Positions 36,557 to 45,513 of a DNA stretch of 64,000 bases are shown piece by piece. Origin of the DNA: Arthrobacter sp. StoSoilB22 (GTDB lineage: Bacteria > Actinomycetota > Actinomycetes > Actinomycetales > Micrococcaceae); contig NZ_AP024652.1 in NCBI RefSeq assembly GCF_019977315.1, positions 4,154,001 to 4,218,000 on the forward strand. Reading direction: 5' to 3'. The stretch's first letter is position 1, and each line of letters begins with the position of its first letter. A program made the position numbers and the translations under genes. Below the pieces are notes generated by a model, which worked only from the letters and a program-made list of their open reading frames with translations, did not search any database and was not told the origin of the DNA.

Positions 36557-36574
36557 CTAAGTACCGGTACTTAG
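36557..36574. promoter_or_regulatory. PadR operator (perfect 18-bp palindrome)
   Basis: CTAAGTACC/GGTACTTAG is an exact palindrome 52 bases before the PadR start codon. A second, shorter dyad CTAC-TAT-GTAG follows at 36577-36587. PadR repressors typically bind such sites in their own promoters. Confidence 0.65.
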
Positions 36575-36625
36575 TTCTACTATGTAGTGGTAGCTAGTAA
36601 TACTGAGTAGTGAAGGAGGTGTCCG

Positions 36626-36955
36626 ATGGGCAAGCAAATGACAGAGATGCTCAAAGGCACATTGGAGGGAATCGTCCTGGCCCTCCTGACCGGGAAGGCG
36701 GCGTATGGATACGAAATCACCACGCTGCTCCGAGAGCAAGGCTTCACCGAGATCGCTGAGGGCACCGTGTACGCACTGCTGGTCAGGATCGAACAAAAGG
36801 GCCTGGTGGACGTGGAGAAGAGGCCGTCCGAAAAAGGGCCGCCCCGCAAGGTGTACACGCTCAACACCCAGGGCGAAAAAGAACTGAGCGAATTCTGGAA
36901 CACATGGAGCTTCTTGTCCGAACGGCTGGAACAGCTCCGCAAGGAAGGAAAATAG
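36626..36955 (+). CDS. PadR family transcriptional regulator
   Basis: A 109-residue PadR-s1 type protein: MLKGTLEGIVLALLTGKAAYGYEI and the winged helix through EGTVYALLVRIEQKGLV and PPRKVYTLNTQGEKEL, followed by a short dimerisation helix (FWNTWSFLSERLEQL). AAGGAGG precedes the ATG. First gene of a four-gene operon with a DUF1048 protein and a drug-type ABC exporter; it should repress the operon until an inducer, often the exported compound, binds. Confidence 0.92.
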   Translation: MGKQMTEMLKGTLEGIVLALLTGKAAYGYEITTLLREQGFTEIAEGTVYALLVRIEQKGLVDVEKRPSEKGPPRKVYTLNTQGEKELSEFWNTWSFLSERLEQLRKEGK

Positions 36956-36956
36956 C

Positions 36957-37322
36957 ATGGCAGCAAAATGGATCGAGCTGGTCACCGGATCGCTCGAGCA
37001 GAAAAAGCAGTACAAGCAAGCCAAGGCACGGCTGGACGCCTTGCCCGAGCCCTACCTCGCTGTGGCCACCGCCTTCAACCGCTATTTGATGTACTACGGC
37101 GGTGTCACGCAAGGCGACACCATGGTGCAGATGTTCACGGACCTGGCCGACCTATGGGAACGAGCCGCAGTGGACGGCACCCCCGTCAGCGACATCGTGG
37201 GTGATGACCCCATCGAGTTCGCAGAGAGCTTCGCCCAGGCATACGGCGGAAAACGCTGGATCGACAAAGAACGCGAGCGCCTGAACAAGGCGATTGATAA
37301 AGCCAGGGAGGCGGAATCATGA
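36957..37322 (+). CDS. DUF1048 family protein
   Basis: A 121-residue mostly helical soluble protein of the DUF1048 family (KWIELVTGSLEQKKQYKQAKARLDALPEPY; DPIEFAESFAQAYGG). Members are repeatedly found between a PadR regulator and an ABC exporter in Gram-positive bacteria, but no biochemical role is known to me. It starts 1 base after the PadR stop and overlaps the ATPase start by 4 bases, so tight co-expression is evident. Confidence 0.88.
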   Translation: MAAKWIELVTGSLEQKKQYKQAKARLDALPEPYLAVATAFNRYLMYYGGVTQGDTMVQMFTDLADLWERAAVDGTPVSDIVGDDPIEFAESFAQAYGGKRWIDKERERLNKAIDKAREAES

Positions 37323-38113
37323 CCACTGCAGCAATCCGCGTAGAGGGCATCGAGAAGTCATACAAGGACCTCCACGTACTCAAGGGTGTGGAATTTGAGG
37401 TGGCCCCCGGCAGCATCTTTGCACTGCTGGGATCCAACGGAGCGGGCAAGACCACCATGGTAAAGATCCTGTCCACCCTGCTCAAAGCGGGTGCCGGCTC
37501 TGCCGCCGTCGAAGGCTTTGATGTCGCCACCGAGTCACAACAGGTACGGCAGTCCATCAGCCTGACCGGGCAGTTTGCGGCGGTGGACGAGGTCCTGTCC
37601 GGTAAGGAGAACCTGGTCCTGGTGGCTAAGCTGCGCCACCTGAAGAACCCGGGACAGATCGCGGATGAGTTGCTGGCGCAGTTCAGCCTCACGGAAGCCG
37701 GGTCCCGCAAAGTAGCTACCTACTCCGGCGGCATGCGTCGTCGATTGGACATAGCGATGAGCCTGATCGGCAACCCCACGGTGATTTTCCTGGACGAGCC
37801 CACCACCGGCCTGGACCCTGAAGCCCGCCTTGAGGTGTGGGACATCGTCAAGAACCTCGCCAACCAAGGCACCACAGTCCTGCTCACCACGCAGTACCTC
37901 GATGAGGCTGAACAACTGGCAGACCGGATTGCCATCCTGCATGAGGGACGCATCATCGCCAACGGCACCCTCGCCGAGCTTAAGCAATTGCTGCCGCCGG
38001 CCAAGATCGAATACGTAGAAAAGCAACCGAGCCTGGAGGACATCTTCCTGGCTCTGGTGGGTAGCGGCAACGCTGGGGCCAGTGGCAACGAGTCAGTAAA
38101 GGACAGGTCATGA
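37319..38113 (+). CDS. ABC transporter ATP-binding protein (DrrA type)
   Basis: A 264-residue ATPase. Walker A is GSNGAGKTTMV, the signature is YSGGMRRRLDIAMSLIG and Walker B is VIFLDEPTTGLD, with the switch region TTQYLDEAEQLADRI. The GGMRRRLD signature and the downstream DrrB-like permease mark a daunorubicin-resistance-type exporter. It is translationally coupled to genes on both sides by ATGA overlaps. Confidence 0.93.
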   Translation: MTTAAIRVEGIEKSYKDLHVLKGVEFEVAPGSIFALLGSNGAGKTTMVKILSTLLKAGAGSAAVEGFDVATESQQVRQSISLTGQFAAVDEVLSGKENLVLVAKLRHLKNPGQIADELLAQFSLTEAGSRKVATYSGGMRRRLDIAMSLIGNPTVIFLDEPTTGLDPEARLEVWDIVKNLANQGTTVLLTTQYLDEAEQLADRIAILHEGRIIANGTLAELKQLLPPAKIEYVEKQPSLEDIFLALVGSGNAGASGNESVKDRS

Positions 38114-38871
38114 ACACCCACTTCTTCGCAGACACTTCTGTTCTGCTGGGCCGTTCCATGCGGCACATTTTCCGCAGCGTGGATACCATCATCACCACAG
38201 CAATCACACCGATCGCCCTCATGCTGCTTTTCGTCTACGTTTTCGGCGGAGCCATCAGGACCGACACTGAGAACTACGTGAACTACCTGCTCCCAGGCAT
38301 CATGTTGATCGCGATCGCCTCCGGCATCGCCTACACGGCAGTCCGCCTGTTCACGGACATGCAGAGCGGGATCTTTGAGCGGTTCCAGTCCATGCCGATC
38401 GCACGCTCATCGGTTCTCTGGGCGCACGTCCTGACATCCTTGGTGGCCAACGGACTGTCGCTGGTGATCATCGTGCTGGTGGCACTTCTCATGGGATTCC
38501 GCAGCTCCGCCAACATCCTGGATTGGTTGGCCGTGGCGGGTATCCTGTCGCTCTTCACGTTGGCGCTGACCTGGATCGCAATCATCGCGGGCCTCTCGGC
38601 GAAGTCCGTTGACGGCGCGGGCGGGTTCTCCTACCCGCTGATCTTCCTACCGTTCATCAGCTCCGCCTTCGTCCCTACGGAGACCATGCCGGGCCCGGTC
38701 CGCTGGTTCGCCGAAAACCAGCCAGTGACGTCCATTGTGAATACCATCCAGGATCTGTTCGCGCAGCGTCCGGTAGGTGGGGACATATGGGTAGCGCTGG
38801 CCTGGTGTCTGGGGATCCTCGTGGTCTCCTACGCCTTTGCCACAGCCGCCTACAAGCGCCAGATCGCCTAG
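38110..38871 (+). CDS. ABC transporter permease (DrrB/ABC-2 type)
   Basis: A 253-residue protein with six membrane segments. The ABC-2 pattern is clear: an N-terminal amphipathic stretch with RSMRHIFRSVDT, a MLLFVYVFGGAI helix, NYLLPGIMLIAIASG, MQSGIFERFQSMPIARS and the late FISSAFVPTETMPGPVRWFAENQPVTSIV. It forms the membrane part of the exporter with the preceding ATPase. A hairpin terminator follows. Confidence 0.92.
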   Translation: MNTHFFADTSVLLGRSMRHIFRSVDTIITTAITPIALMLLFVYVFGGAIRTDTENYVNYLLPGIMLIAIASGIAYTAVRLFTDMQSGIFERFQSMPIARSSVLWAHVLTSLVANGLSLVIIVLVALLMGFRSSANILDWLAVAGILSLFTLALTWIAIIAGLSAKSVDGAGGFSYPLIFLPFISSAFVPTETMPGPVRWFAENQPVTSIVNTIQDLFAQRPVGGDIWVALAWCLGILVVSYAFATAAYKRQIA

Positions 38872-38899
38872 GTTCCCACCACGTTCCTATAACGGCCAG

Positions 38900-38928
38900 A
38901 GCTCCTCCATGTCATGGGAGGAGCTTTC
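38900..38928 (+). terminator. Terminator of the PadR-ABC operon
   Basis: AGCTCCTCC and GGAGGAGCT form the stem (38900-38908 with 38917-38925), followed by TTTC. Confidence 0.75.
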
Positions 38929-39036
38929 GCTATGCAGACCGATTCGCCATTGGTCAGACATTAGCTATAGCTTTATCGAACAGATTTGTAACGGCCGTCA
39001 CCATTGTGGCGGGTCCTTCGAAGGGTTCTTGAACTA

Positions 39037-40497
39037 ATGTCCGACCAGACAACACAAGGGAAGCTTCACGCCTCCAGCAGGGACAGCGAGCCACACCTGT
39101 CGCGCTCCCTGAGCAACCGCCACATCCAGCTCCTGGCCATCGGCGGCGCCATTGGGACCGGCCTCTTCATGGGCTCCGGTAAGACCATCTCCGTCGCCGG
39201 CCCCTCCGTGATCTTCGTGTACATGATCATCGGCTTCATGCTCTTCTTCGTCATGCGCGCCATGGGCCAGCTGCTGCTGTCCAACCTGAACTACAAATCC
39301 TTCAGCGACTTCGCGGGCGACCTTCTTGGACCGTGGGCCGGCTTCTTCACAGGCTGGACCTACTGGTTCTGCTGGGTAGTCACCGGTGTGGCAGACGTCA
39401 TCGCTATTGCGGGATACGCCGACGAGCTTTGGCCGGGAATCCAACTCTGGATCCCGGGCCTGGCCACCATCATCATTCTGCTTCTCCTGAACCTGCCCAC
39501 CGTGAAGGCCTTCGGCGAGACCGAGTTCTGGTTCGCGCTCATCAAGATCATCGCCATCGTGGCACTGATCGTTGTGGGCCTGGTGATGATCTTCACCGGT
39601 TTCCAATCCAACGCAGGAACCGCGAGCTTCACCAATCTCTGGAGCCACGGCGGGTTCTTCCCCAAGGAATTCATGGGCTTCGTGGCTGGCTTCCAAATCG
39701 CCGTGTTCGCGTTCGTGGGCATCGAGCTGGTGGGTACGGCCGCCGCCGAAACCAAGAACCCTGAGCACAACCTCCCCCGCGCCATCAACGCGATCCCCCT
39801 GCGCGTCATGCTCTTCTACGTAGGTGCCCTGATCATCCTCATGTCCGTCACCCCGTGGACCGAGTTCAAAGCCGGCCAGAGCCCGTTCATTGCCATGTTC
39901 TCCCTGGCAGGCCTGGGAATGGCAGCTACCGTGGTCAACCTCGTGGTCCTCACCTCGGCCATGTCCTCCGCCAACTCGGGAATCTACTCAACATCCCGTA
40001 TGGTCTACGGCCTGGCCAACGATGGCGACGCACCCAAGCTCTTCGGCCGCCTTTCCAGCCGCAAAGTACCCCAGAACGCACTGTTCCTGTCCTGCGTCCT
40101 GCTGCTGGCCGGCGTCGCACTCCTGTACGCGGGCAAGGACGTTGGCGTGGCATTCGACATGGTGACCACCGTGTCCGCAGTCTGCTTCATGTTCGTTTGG
40201 TCGATCATCCTGGCCAGTTACCTCGTGTACCGTAAACGCCGCCCCGAACAGCACGCGGCCTCATCGTTCAAGATGCCCGGCGGAATCCCCATGGTGTGGG
40301 TGGTGTTCGCCTTCTTCGCGTTCCTCGTCTGGGCGCTGACCACTCAGCCGGACACGCTCACCGCCCTGCTGGTGACGCCCATCTGGTTCGCCATTCTTGG
40401 TGTGGCCTACGCGGTTGTTCGGAAATCACCTCTGCACCAGGCCCGCGTGGCTGAGTGGAAGGCGATGGTGGAAACCGAAACCGCGGCAACGCGCTAA
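39037..40497 (+). CDS. cycA: D-serine/D-alanine/glycine:H+ symporter (CycA type)
   Basis: A 486-residue, 12-helix amino acid permease of the APC/AAT family. Long stretches match the CycA pattern known from E. coli: SNRHIQLLAIGGAIGTGLFM, GSGKTISVAGPSVIFVYMII, MRAMGQLLLSNLNYKSFSDF, FTGWTYWFCWVVTGVADV, FQIAVFAFVGIELVGTAAAE and TSAMSSANSGIYSTSRM. The ATG at 39037 is preferred over an upstream GTG in the same frame. Likely substrates are glycine, D-alanine, D-serine and L-alanine. This links in theme, not in operon, to the glycine/serine/alanine metabolism encoded elsewhere in the window. Confidence 0.9.
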   Translation: MSDQTTQGKLHASSRDSEPHLSRSLSNRHIQLLAIGGAIGTGLFMGSGKTISVAGPSVIFVYMIIGFMLFFVMRAMGQLLLSNLNYKSFSDFAGDLLGPWAGFFTGWTYWFCWVVTGVADVIAIAGYADELWPGIQLWIPGLATIIILLLLNLPTVKAFGETEFWFALIKIIAIVALIVVGLVMIFTGFQSNAGTASFTNLWSHGGFFPKEFMGFVAGFQIAVFAFVGIELVGTAAAETKNPEHNLPRAINAIPLRVMLFYVGALIILMSVTPWTEFKAGQSPFIAMFSLAGLGMAATVVNLVVLTSAMSSANSGIYSTSRMVYGLANDGDAPKLFGRLSSRKVPQNALFLSCVLLLAGVALLYAGKDVGVAFDMVTTVSAVCFMFVWSIILASYLVYRKRRPEQHAASSFKMPGGIPMVWVVFAFFAFLVWALTTQPDTLTALLVTPIWFAILGVAYAVVRKSPLHQARVAEWKAMVETETAATR

Positions 40498-40510
40498 CTC
40501 TTAGGACAGA

Positions 40511-40560
40511 AACAGCGACGTCGGCACCCTGACTTGAGTGCCGACGTCGCTGTTTTATTT
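40511..40560. terminator. Terminator between cycA and the convergent surface-protein gene
   Basis: A perfect 17-bp stem (AACAGCGACGTCGGCAC with GTGCCGACGTCGCTGTT, 10-base loop) is followed by TTATTT on the plus strand. Confidence 0.9.
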
Positions 40561-40576
40561 CACCTTATGCCCCGCG

Positions 40577-43500
40577 TTAGGCGCTCCCTCGCCGGCGGCT
40601 GGCAACCAGTGCCAGGCCTCCAGCAACCAGAAGCCCTGCAGCGCCCCAGAGTCCGATCATGACACCGGTTGCGCCGGTGTCAGGAAGGTCGCCCGTCGTC
40701 GCGGCGGGCGGCGGGGTGGACGCTGCGGCGGGAGGCACAGTGGCTGACGCGGCGGGAGGAACATCCACCACCGGCTTCACTATGACCTCGCTTGAGTCAC
40801 TCCCCGTGACCTCTCCTCCGCCGGGCACCGTTGCAGAAGCAACCACGACGTTGACGTAGGACTCTGTGACATTGCTCTGGGCAATGACCCGGCTGACCGT
40901 TTGCCCGGGTGCGAGAGTGGCAACTGGCTCGATGGCCCCGAGCGCGGGGTCGTCGAATCGGACATCCGTGAGTACCGTGTTGCCGGTGTTGGTCACGCTG
41001 AGCTGCCAGAAGACCGTCTCAGCCGGGTTGATGGTGACAGCCTCGCTCCAAGGCCCTTCTTGGGTAGTTGAGACGAGCTTGTCCACCGTCAAGCCGGGGA
41101 GAGCACCGAAGTAGTACGAGTCATCAGCAGCACTCAGGTCAGAACCGCCAAGGGGGTTCTCCGCCGATGCCGTCACAGTGTTCTTGTACTGGCCCTCAAT
41201 AGCCTCGCCCTGAGCCGACAACACCACAGAAGCACCCGGCGCCAACAGGGGAACTGTCCCGGAGAACACCTCCCTGCCAGCGCTGTCCTTATCAACAACC
41301 AGGACATCCTTCAGGACAAAGTCCCCGGTGTTCTTCACGGTGTACGTCCACTTCACCTCGCTGCCGGGAACCACCTGCGGCCCCGGAGCAGCTTTAACAT
41401 CCTCGCCATTGGTGGTCTTCACAACAGACAAACCGGTGTTGCCGCTGAGGTACCAGGATTCAGCGGCAACTGGAGCGGGCTGCTGCGCCAAAGGGGTCCC
41501 TGCTGCGTCCGTAGCCGCGGCAGTGGCAGTGGCTGTGTTGTGGTACTGACCTGCCACGGCGGCATCCTGAGCGGTGAAGACACGGGTGTCTCCGGGGGCC
41601 AGTGCGCCTGTATCGCTCGAGGTGGGTATCAACGTACCCGTGCTGCCATCCCCTGCGGAGAAGGCATCCGAGACGGCTATGTTTGAAAGCGGCGTATTGC
41701 CCGTGTTGGTGACCTCGTAGGTCCATGTCACATCGGAACCGTTAGCCACTATTGCACCGGGAGCTGAAGAGTAGACGGTCCCGTTGGTTTTCTTCACGAT
41801 TCCGAGCCCAGGAGTTCCGGCCACATTCACAGCTGCCTCGTTAGTAGCGAACTGGACCGCTTCCCCGTTATACGTTCCTGTTGCGAGGAGTACGTTGCTT
41901 GCTTTCGCCCCGAAGCCGGGATCTCCTGCCACCTTGGTGGGAACCACCAAGGTGAAGTCATCCCCGGATGCCAGGACGTCAACGAACATCCGGAAGGCAG
42001 TGGCGTTGAGGGGATCAGTGGACCAGTTGCCCGAGGTGGCATCCGTTGCATCTGTGGAATATTCGATCCTTGCCCCCGCCGGTGCGCCCGTTACGGCGCC
42101 CGAAAGGACCACATCGAAATCGTCGCCCGTTGCCACCGCCGGCAAACGGTCGAAGAAGGTGGCGCCAGTCACCGGGTTTGGCAAGACGTTGCTGACGTAG
42201 ACCTGCCAGAACGCGTCCTCGCCTACGGTGGTGGCCAAGGACCACGGACCCGTTGCCGAGGTTCCGGACAACTTATCCAGCAGCAAACCACCGGCAATAT
42301 TGATCGATACACGACCAATATCTTTGGCGACACTTGCCCGTGCGGCATCGAAATTGTAGATGTCTTCGCTGAAGAAGGGGGCGTAGCCAATCATCGGTAC
42401 CGTCTGTTCGGCTGTGCCGCCGTCAGCAACTCCGATGAACCGTGGGTCTGCTGTGGAGGCATACGATTCGACCTGAACCGAGGAGGTGGTGGGCTGGTAG
42501 GCCTTGGCGAGGACCGTGACGGGAATGTCGTACTGCCACCCCGTGTTCTCAACCTTGCGGTCAGAAGCTTCCTTCGGATCCCGCATGGGAGTGATGTGAT
42601 CGAAGGCGAAGGTAATGACCTGCAGTTCGCATCCTTCTGCATCAACCACCCGCGAGGTGGAATCCACCTTCACACCGTTGCCGATAGCAGGGATGGGCTC
42701 CACTCCCACCGAGAGGTCGGTGATGGGTGTGATGGCCTTGGTGGGATCGTACTGGACGCCGCAGGGAAGCACCACGGACATCGAGGCGTCCTTGTAGGTT
42801 TCCGACGGGTTTTGGTTGACGATACCGGCCCTGATAGTGCCGGTGTCGCCCACGCTCAGGACCGAGGGAGCTGAGACGTTGGTGGTCAGGTAGACAGAAT
42901 CCACCGGAGTAAAGACGTCAGAAGCCTCGCCCGTCAGGTCCCCGGCCTTGAGGGTGGCCGTGTTGTTCACGGGTCCTGGCGGAATGCCGGCAGGACTGTT
43001 CACGGCGACCACACCATCGGTGATGTCCCGGAAGATTGGCACGCTTGCAACTGTGATTCGCATTTCCGAGCCAACGGACACCGTCTCGGCGCCAGGTGCA
43101 ACGGAGATGCGCCACCCTGTCAGGACGGAGCCCGGCGGCAGATCGAGCGTATTGTTCCCATTGAACGTCTCCCAGCTGCTGGAACCAGTGTTCTGCACGG
43201 TCAGCGCCAGATTGGTACTGGTGGAAGGCTGGGCAGGTGTAAAGGTCTGCCAAGCGTCAGAATAATCAGTCTGGTACTCAACGCGGTAAGGAAGATCATC
43301 GGTAGCCAAAACGGGGCTGAAGGCCACGTTGATAGCGGTGACATCGTTGTGGTGAAACCACTCCTCCGACGGGCCGCCGGCGGTACCGCTATCGGTGACT
43401 ACGAGGTCCTCGGCCTTGGGGCTGTCCCGGGGCCCGAGGTAGGAGGCATTAACGTAGGTGCTTCTGGCGATCATGCCGGCGGAGGTCTGGCCTCCTGAGG

Positions 43501-44548
43501 ATTTCTCGATGGCCGTTGTTACGCCACCTGCCGGACTGAATGCAGGGCCCTGTGCAGTAGCGGGTACGCCTGCCCTGAGCACACCGTTGGCGTCTGTTGT
43601 CTCCAACGTGGCGGTGTTGACCGGAGGCCGCTGGCCGTCTTCCCAACCAGCTACATCCTCCGGGTACCGGACGGTCAGCCAAATGCCCGTGTTGCTTCGG
43701 TCCAGGCAGTATCCGGTGTGGTCGTATTGTTCGGTGCTGGTCCACGTAGCTGTGGGCCATGCACTCGTGTCCCATGTGCCCAGGCCGGTAGAGGCCGAGG
43801 CGAACACGGCACCGGCAGGCAAGACGTCAGTGAGTTTCTGCGCGTAGGCGGAGAAACTCAAGTAGCTTTCCTCCGAGCACACATTAAACCGGTAGGTCAC
43901 CTCGCGATGGGTGGAGCCGGTGATGGTGGTGGCCGTCTTCTGCGCACGGTAATCATGGGGACCAGTGACCAGTGACGTCACCGGACCGGATGATACTTCC
44001 CCGCCTGGTCCTCCGGTACCGGTCATTTCCGTGCTCAGCGGAAAGCCCTCGTACTTGCGCCCGTTGTCCACCTGAGACACCGTGTACACAATGCTGACAA
44101 GATCCTCAGTGGTTTCGTCAAGGATCATGCTCAGTACTCGGGTAGCGGGGTCGTAGCTGTGGCTCAAAACTGGTGAAGAGCTACCGGTAGGGAGCCCCGC
44201 GAAGGTAGTGCCCTCCGGGAGTGTTGTGGTCATGGTTACACCGGTTGCCGGATGGGAGGCGTCGACGCCCTCGAAATCAACGGTTGCAGTGTAGTTGTAA
44301 TTCTGGCTCAGCGGGACCGTTTCCGGGGCGGTCAGTGAGATGGTGAAATCCCCTGCCGCTGCCATGGCCGGGGAAACGCCCAGCATCAGCGAACCCGCAC
44401 TGACCACTGCGGCCAGTGCTGCCGCCGGAATCCGCATCACAGAGCGTCTCCGTGACGGGGGTATCCGAGGCTTGACTGTGGAGTCCTCCCTCGAACCCGG
44501 CGATTTTTGCCGCCGGCCGAAACGACCCCGTGACTGTACTGCGGACAT
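40577..44548 (-). CDS. Large LPXTG-anchored surface protein with DUF11-type repeats
   Basis: A 1323-residue cell-wall protein. A long, very basic N-terminal region (about 38 residues, with repeated Arg) precedes the signal-peptide core MRIPAAALAAVVSAG and a cut near PAMA-AAG (residue about 64). The C-terminus is a Pro/Ala linker, LPDTG (residue about 1288), a hydrophobic helix and RRRGSA, a standard sortase signal. The body is a chain of immunoglobulin-like domains: early ones resemble isopeptide-forming pilin-type modules, and from about residue 930 there are three DUF11-like units of about 110 residues marked by NTGNTPLSNIAVSD, NTGDFVLKDVLVVD and NTGNTVLTDVRFDD. AAGGGAG six bases upstream supports the start at 44548. 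It is probably an adhesin or fibre-like surface structure. No sortase gene is nearby. Confidence 0.9.
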   Translation of the reverse strand: MSAVQSRGRFGRRQKSPGSREDSTVKPRIPPSRRRSVMRIPAAALAAVVSAGSLMLGVSPAMAAAGDFTISLTAPETVPLSQNYNYTATVDFEGVDASHPATGVTMTTTLPEGTTFAGLPTGSSSPVLSHSYDPATRVLSMILDETTEDLVSIVYTVSQVDNGRKYEGFPLSTEMTGTGGPGGEVSSGPVTSLVTGPHDYRAQKTATTITGSTHREVTYRFNVCSEESYLSFSAYAQKLTDVLPAGAVFASASTGLGTWDTSAWPTATWTSTEQYDHTGYCLDRSNTGIWLTVRYPEDVAGWEDGQRPPVNTATLETTDANGVLRAGVPATAQGPAFSPAGGVTTAIEKSSGGQTSAGMIARSTYVNASYLGPRDSPKAEDLVVTDSGTAGGPSEEWFHHNDVTAINVAFSPVLATDDLPYRVEYQTDYSDAWQTFTPAQPSTSTNLALTVQNTGSSSWETFNGNNTLDLPPGSVLTGWRISVAPGAETVSVGSEMRITVASVPIFRDITDGVVAVNSPAGIPPGPVNNTATLKAGDLTGEASDVFTPVDSVYLTTNVSAPSVLSVGDTGTIRAGIVNQNPSETYKDASMSVVLPCGVQYDPTKAITPITDLSVGVEPIPAIGNGVKVDSTSRVVDAEGCELQVITFAFDHITPMRDPKEASDRKVENTGWQYDIPVTVLAKAYQPTTSSVQVESYASTADPRFIGVADGGTAEQTVPMIGYAPFFSEDIYNFDAARASVAKDIGRVSINIAGGLLLDKLSGTSATGPWSLATTVGEDAFWQVYVSNVLPNPVTGATFFDRLPAVATGDDFDVVLSGAVTGAPAGARIEYSTDATDATSGNWSTDPLNATAFRMFVDVLASGDDFTLVVPTKVAGDPGFGAKASNVLLATGTYNGEAVQFATNEAAVNVAGTPGLGIVKKTNGTVYSSAPGAIVANGSDVTWTYEVTNTGNTPLSNIAVSDAFSAGDGSTGTLIPTSSDTGALAPGDTRVFTAQDAAVAGQYHNTATATAAATDAAGTPLAQQPAPVAAESWYLSGNTGLSVVKTTNGEDVKAAPGPQVVPGSEVKWTYTVKNTGDFVLKDVLVVDKDSAGREVFSGTVPLLAPGASVVLSAQGEAIEGQYKNTVTASAENPLGGSDLSAADDSYYFGALPGLTVDKLVSTTQEGPWSEAVTINPAETVFWQLSVTNTGNTVLTDVRFDDPALGAIEPVATLAPGQTVSRVIAQSNVTESYVNVVVASATVPGGGEVTGSDSSEVIVKPVVDVPPAASATVPPAAASTPPPAATTGDLPDTGATGVMIGLWGAAGLLVAGGLALVASRRRGSA

Positions 44549-44741
44549 CTATAGCTCCCTTGCTAGTCCCGGCCTCCCAACCCTGGTGCACACACAGCGG
44601 TGCGCAGGGCAAGGAAGCTCGGGGTTTGGAAAGTGAGCGTTCGCTCTCTTCTCCTATCTAGTGGGGGAGGTATCGCAAACGTGACGAAGAGATTGCTGAC
44701 CGGGGACATATGTTGATAACTCCGGCATGGGAAAGGGAGTG

Positions 44742-45500
44742 TCAGGCGAAGTACACGCCGATTCGGTTGCCGTCGATTTCCTCTATGCGGATATCGATGT
44801 CGTAGACGTCGTACAGCATTCCGGCGCGCATGATGTCTGCGGGCGTGCCCTGATGGATGAGACGGCCGTTCTTCATTGCCAGGATGGTGTCCGAATAGCA
44901 GGATGCGAAGTTGATGTCGTGGACCACCAGCACGATGGTCTTTCCGAGCTCGTCAGCCAAACGACGCAAAAGCCGCATCATTTCCACCGAGTGCTTCATG
45001 TCCAGGTTGTTGAGCGGCTCGTCGAGCAACAGGTATTCCGTGTCCTGCGCCAGGACCATGGCAATGTAGGCGCGCTGGCGCTGACCACCGGAGAGCTCAT
45101 CAACGAACTTGTCCGCCATGGAGGCCAGGTCCAGCTGCCGGATGGCCTCTTCAACGTGCTCAAGGTCCTCAACTGTTGGCCGCCCACCACTGTGCGGAAA
45201 GCGCCCGAACGCCACCAGATCACGCACGGTCAATCGCATGGTCAGGTGGTTTTCCTGCCGGAGGATGGCCATGGTCTTGGCCAGTTCCTTGCTGGGAGTG
45301 GCCGTCACATCCAGCCCGGCAACGGATACTCCCCCTGCGTCCATGGGCTGCAGGCGGCTGATCAAAGAGAGCAGCGTGGACTTGCCGGCGCCGTTGGGGC
45401 CGATGATGGACGTGATGCCGCCGCGGGGGATTTGGCAGCTGACATCGTCCAGCACAGTGGTGCCGCCGTAGCGCTTGGTCACATTGCGGACGGTAATCAT
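44742..45500 (-). CDS. Ferric-siderophore ABC transporter, ATP-binding protein
   Basis: A 252-residue ATPase of the FecE/FepC group. Walker A is GPNGAGKSTLL, the signature ELSGGQRQRAYIAMVLAQ and Walker B EYLLLDEPLNNLD, with the switch His in VVHDINFA. Last gene of the four-gene iron operon (binding protein, two permeases, ATPase), 13 bases after the second permease. Confidence 0.93.
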   Translation of the reverse strand: MITVRNVTKRYGGTTVLDDVSCQIPRGGITSIIGPNGAGKSTLLSLISRLQPMDAGGVSVAGLDVTATPSKELAKTMAILRQENHLTMRLTVRDLVAFGRFPHSGGRPTVEDLEHVEEAIRQLDLASMADKFVDELSGGQRQRAYIAMVLAQDTEYLLLDEPLNNLDMKHSVEMMRLLRRLADELGKTIVLVVHDINFASCYSDTILAMKNGRLIHQGTPADIMRAGMLYDVYDIDIRIEEIDGNRIGVYFA

Positions 45501-45513
45501 GGACGGATACCGA

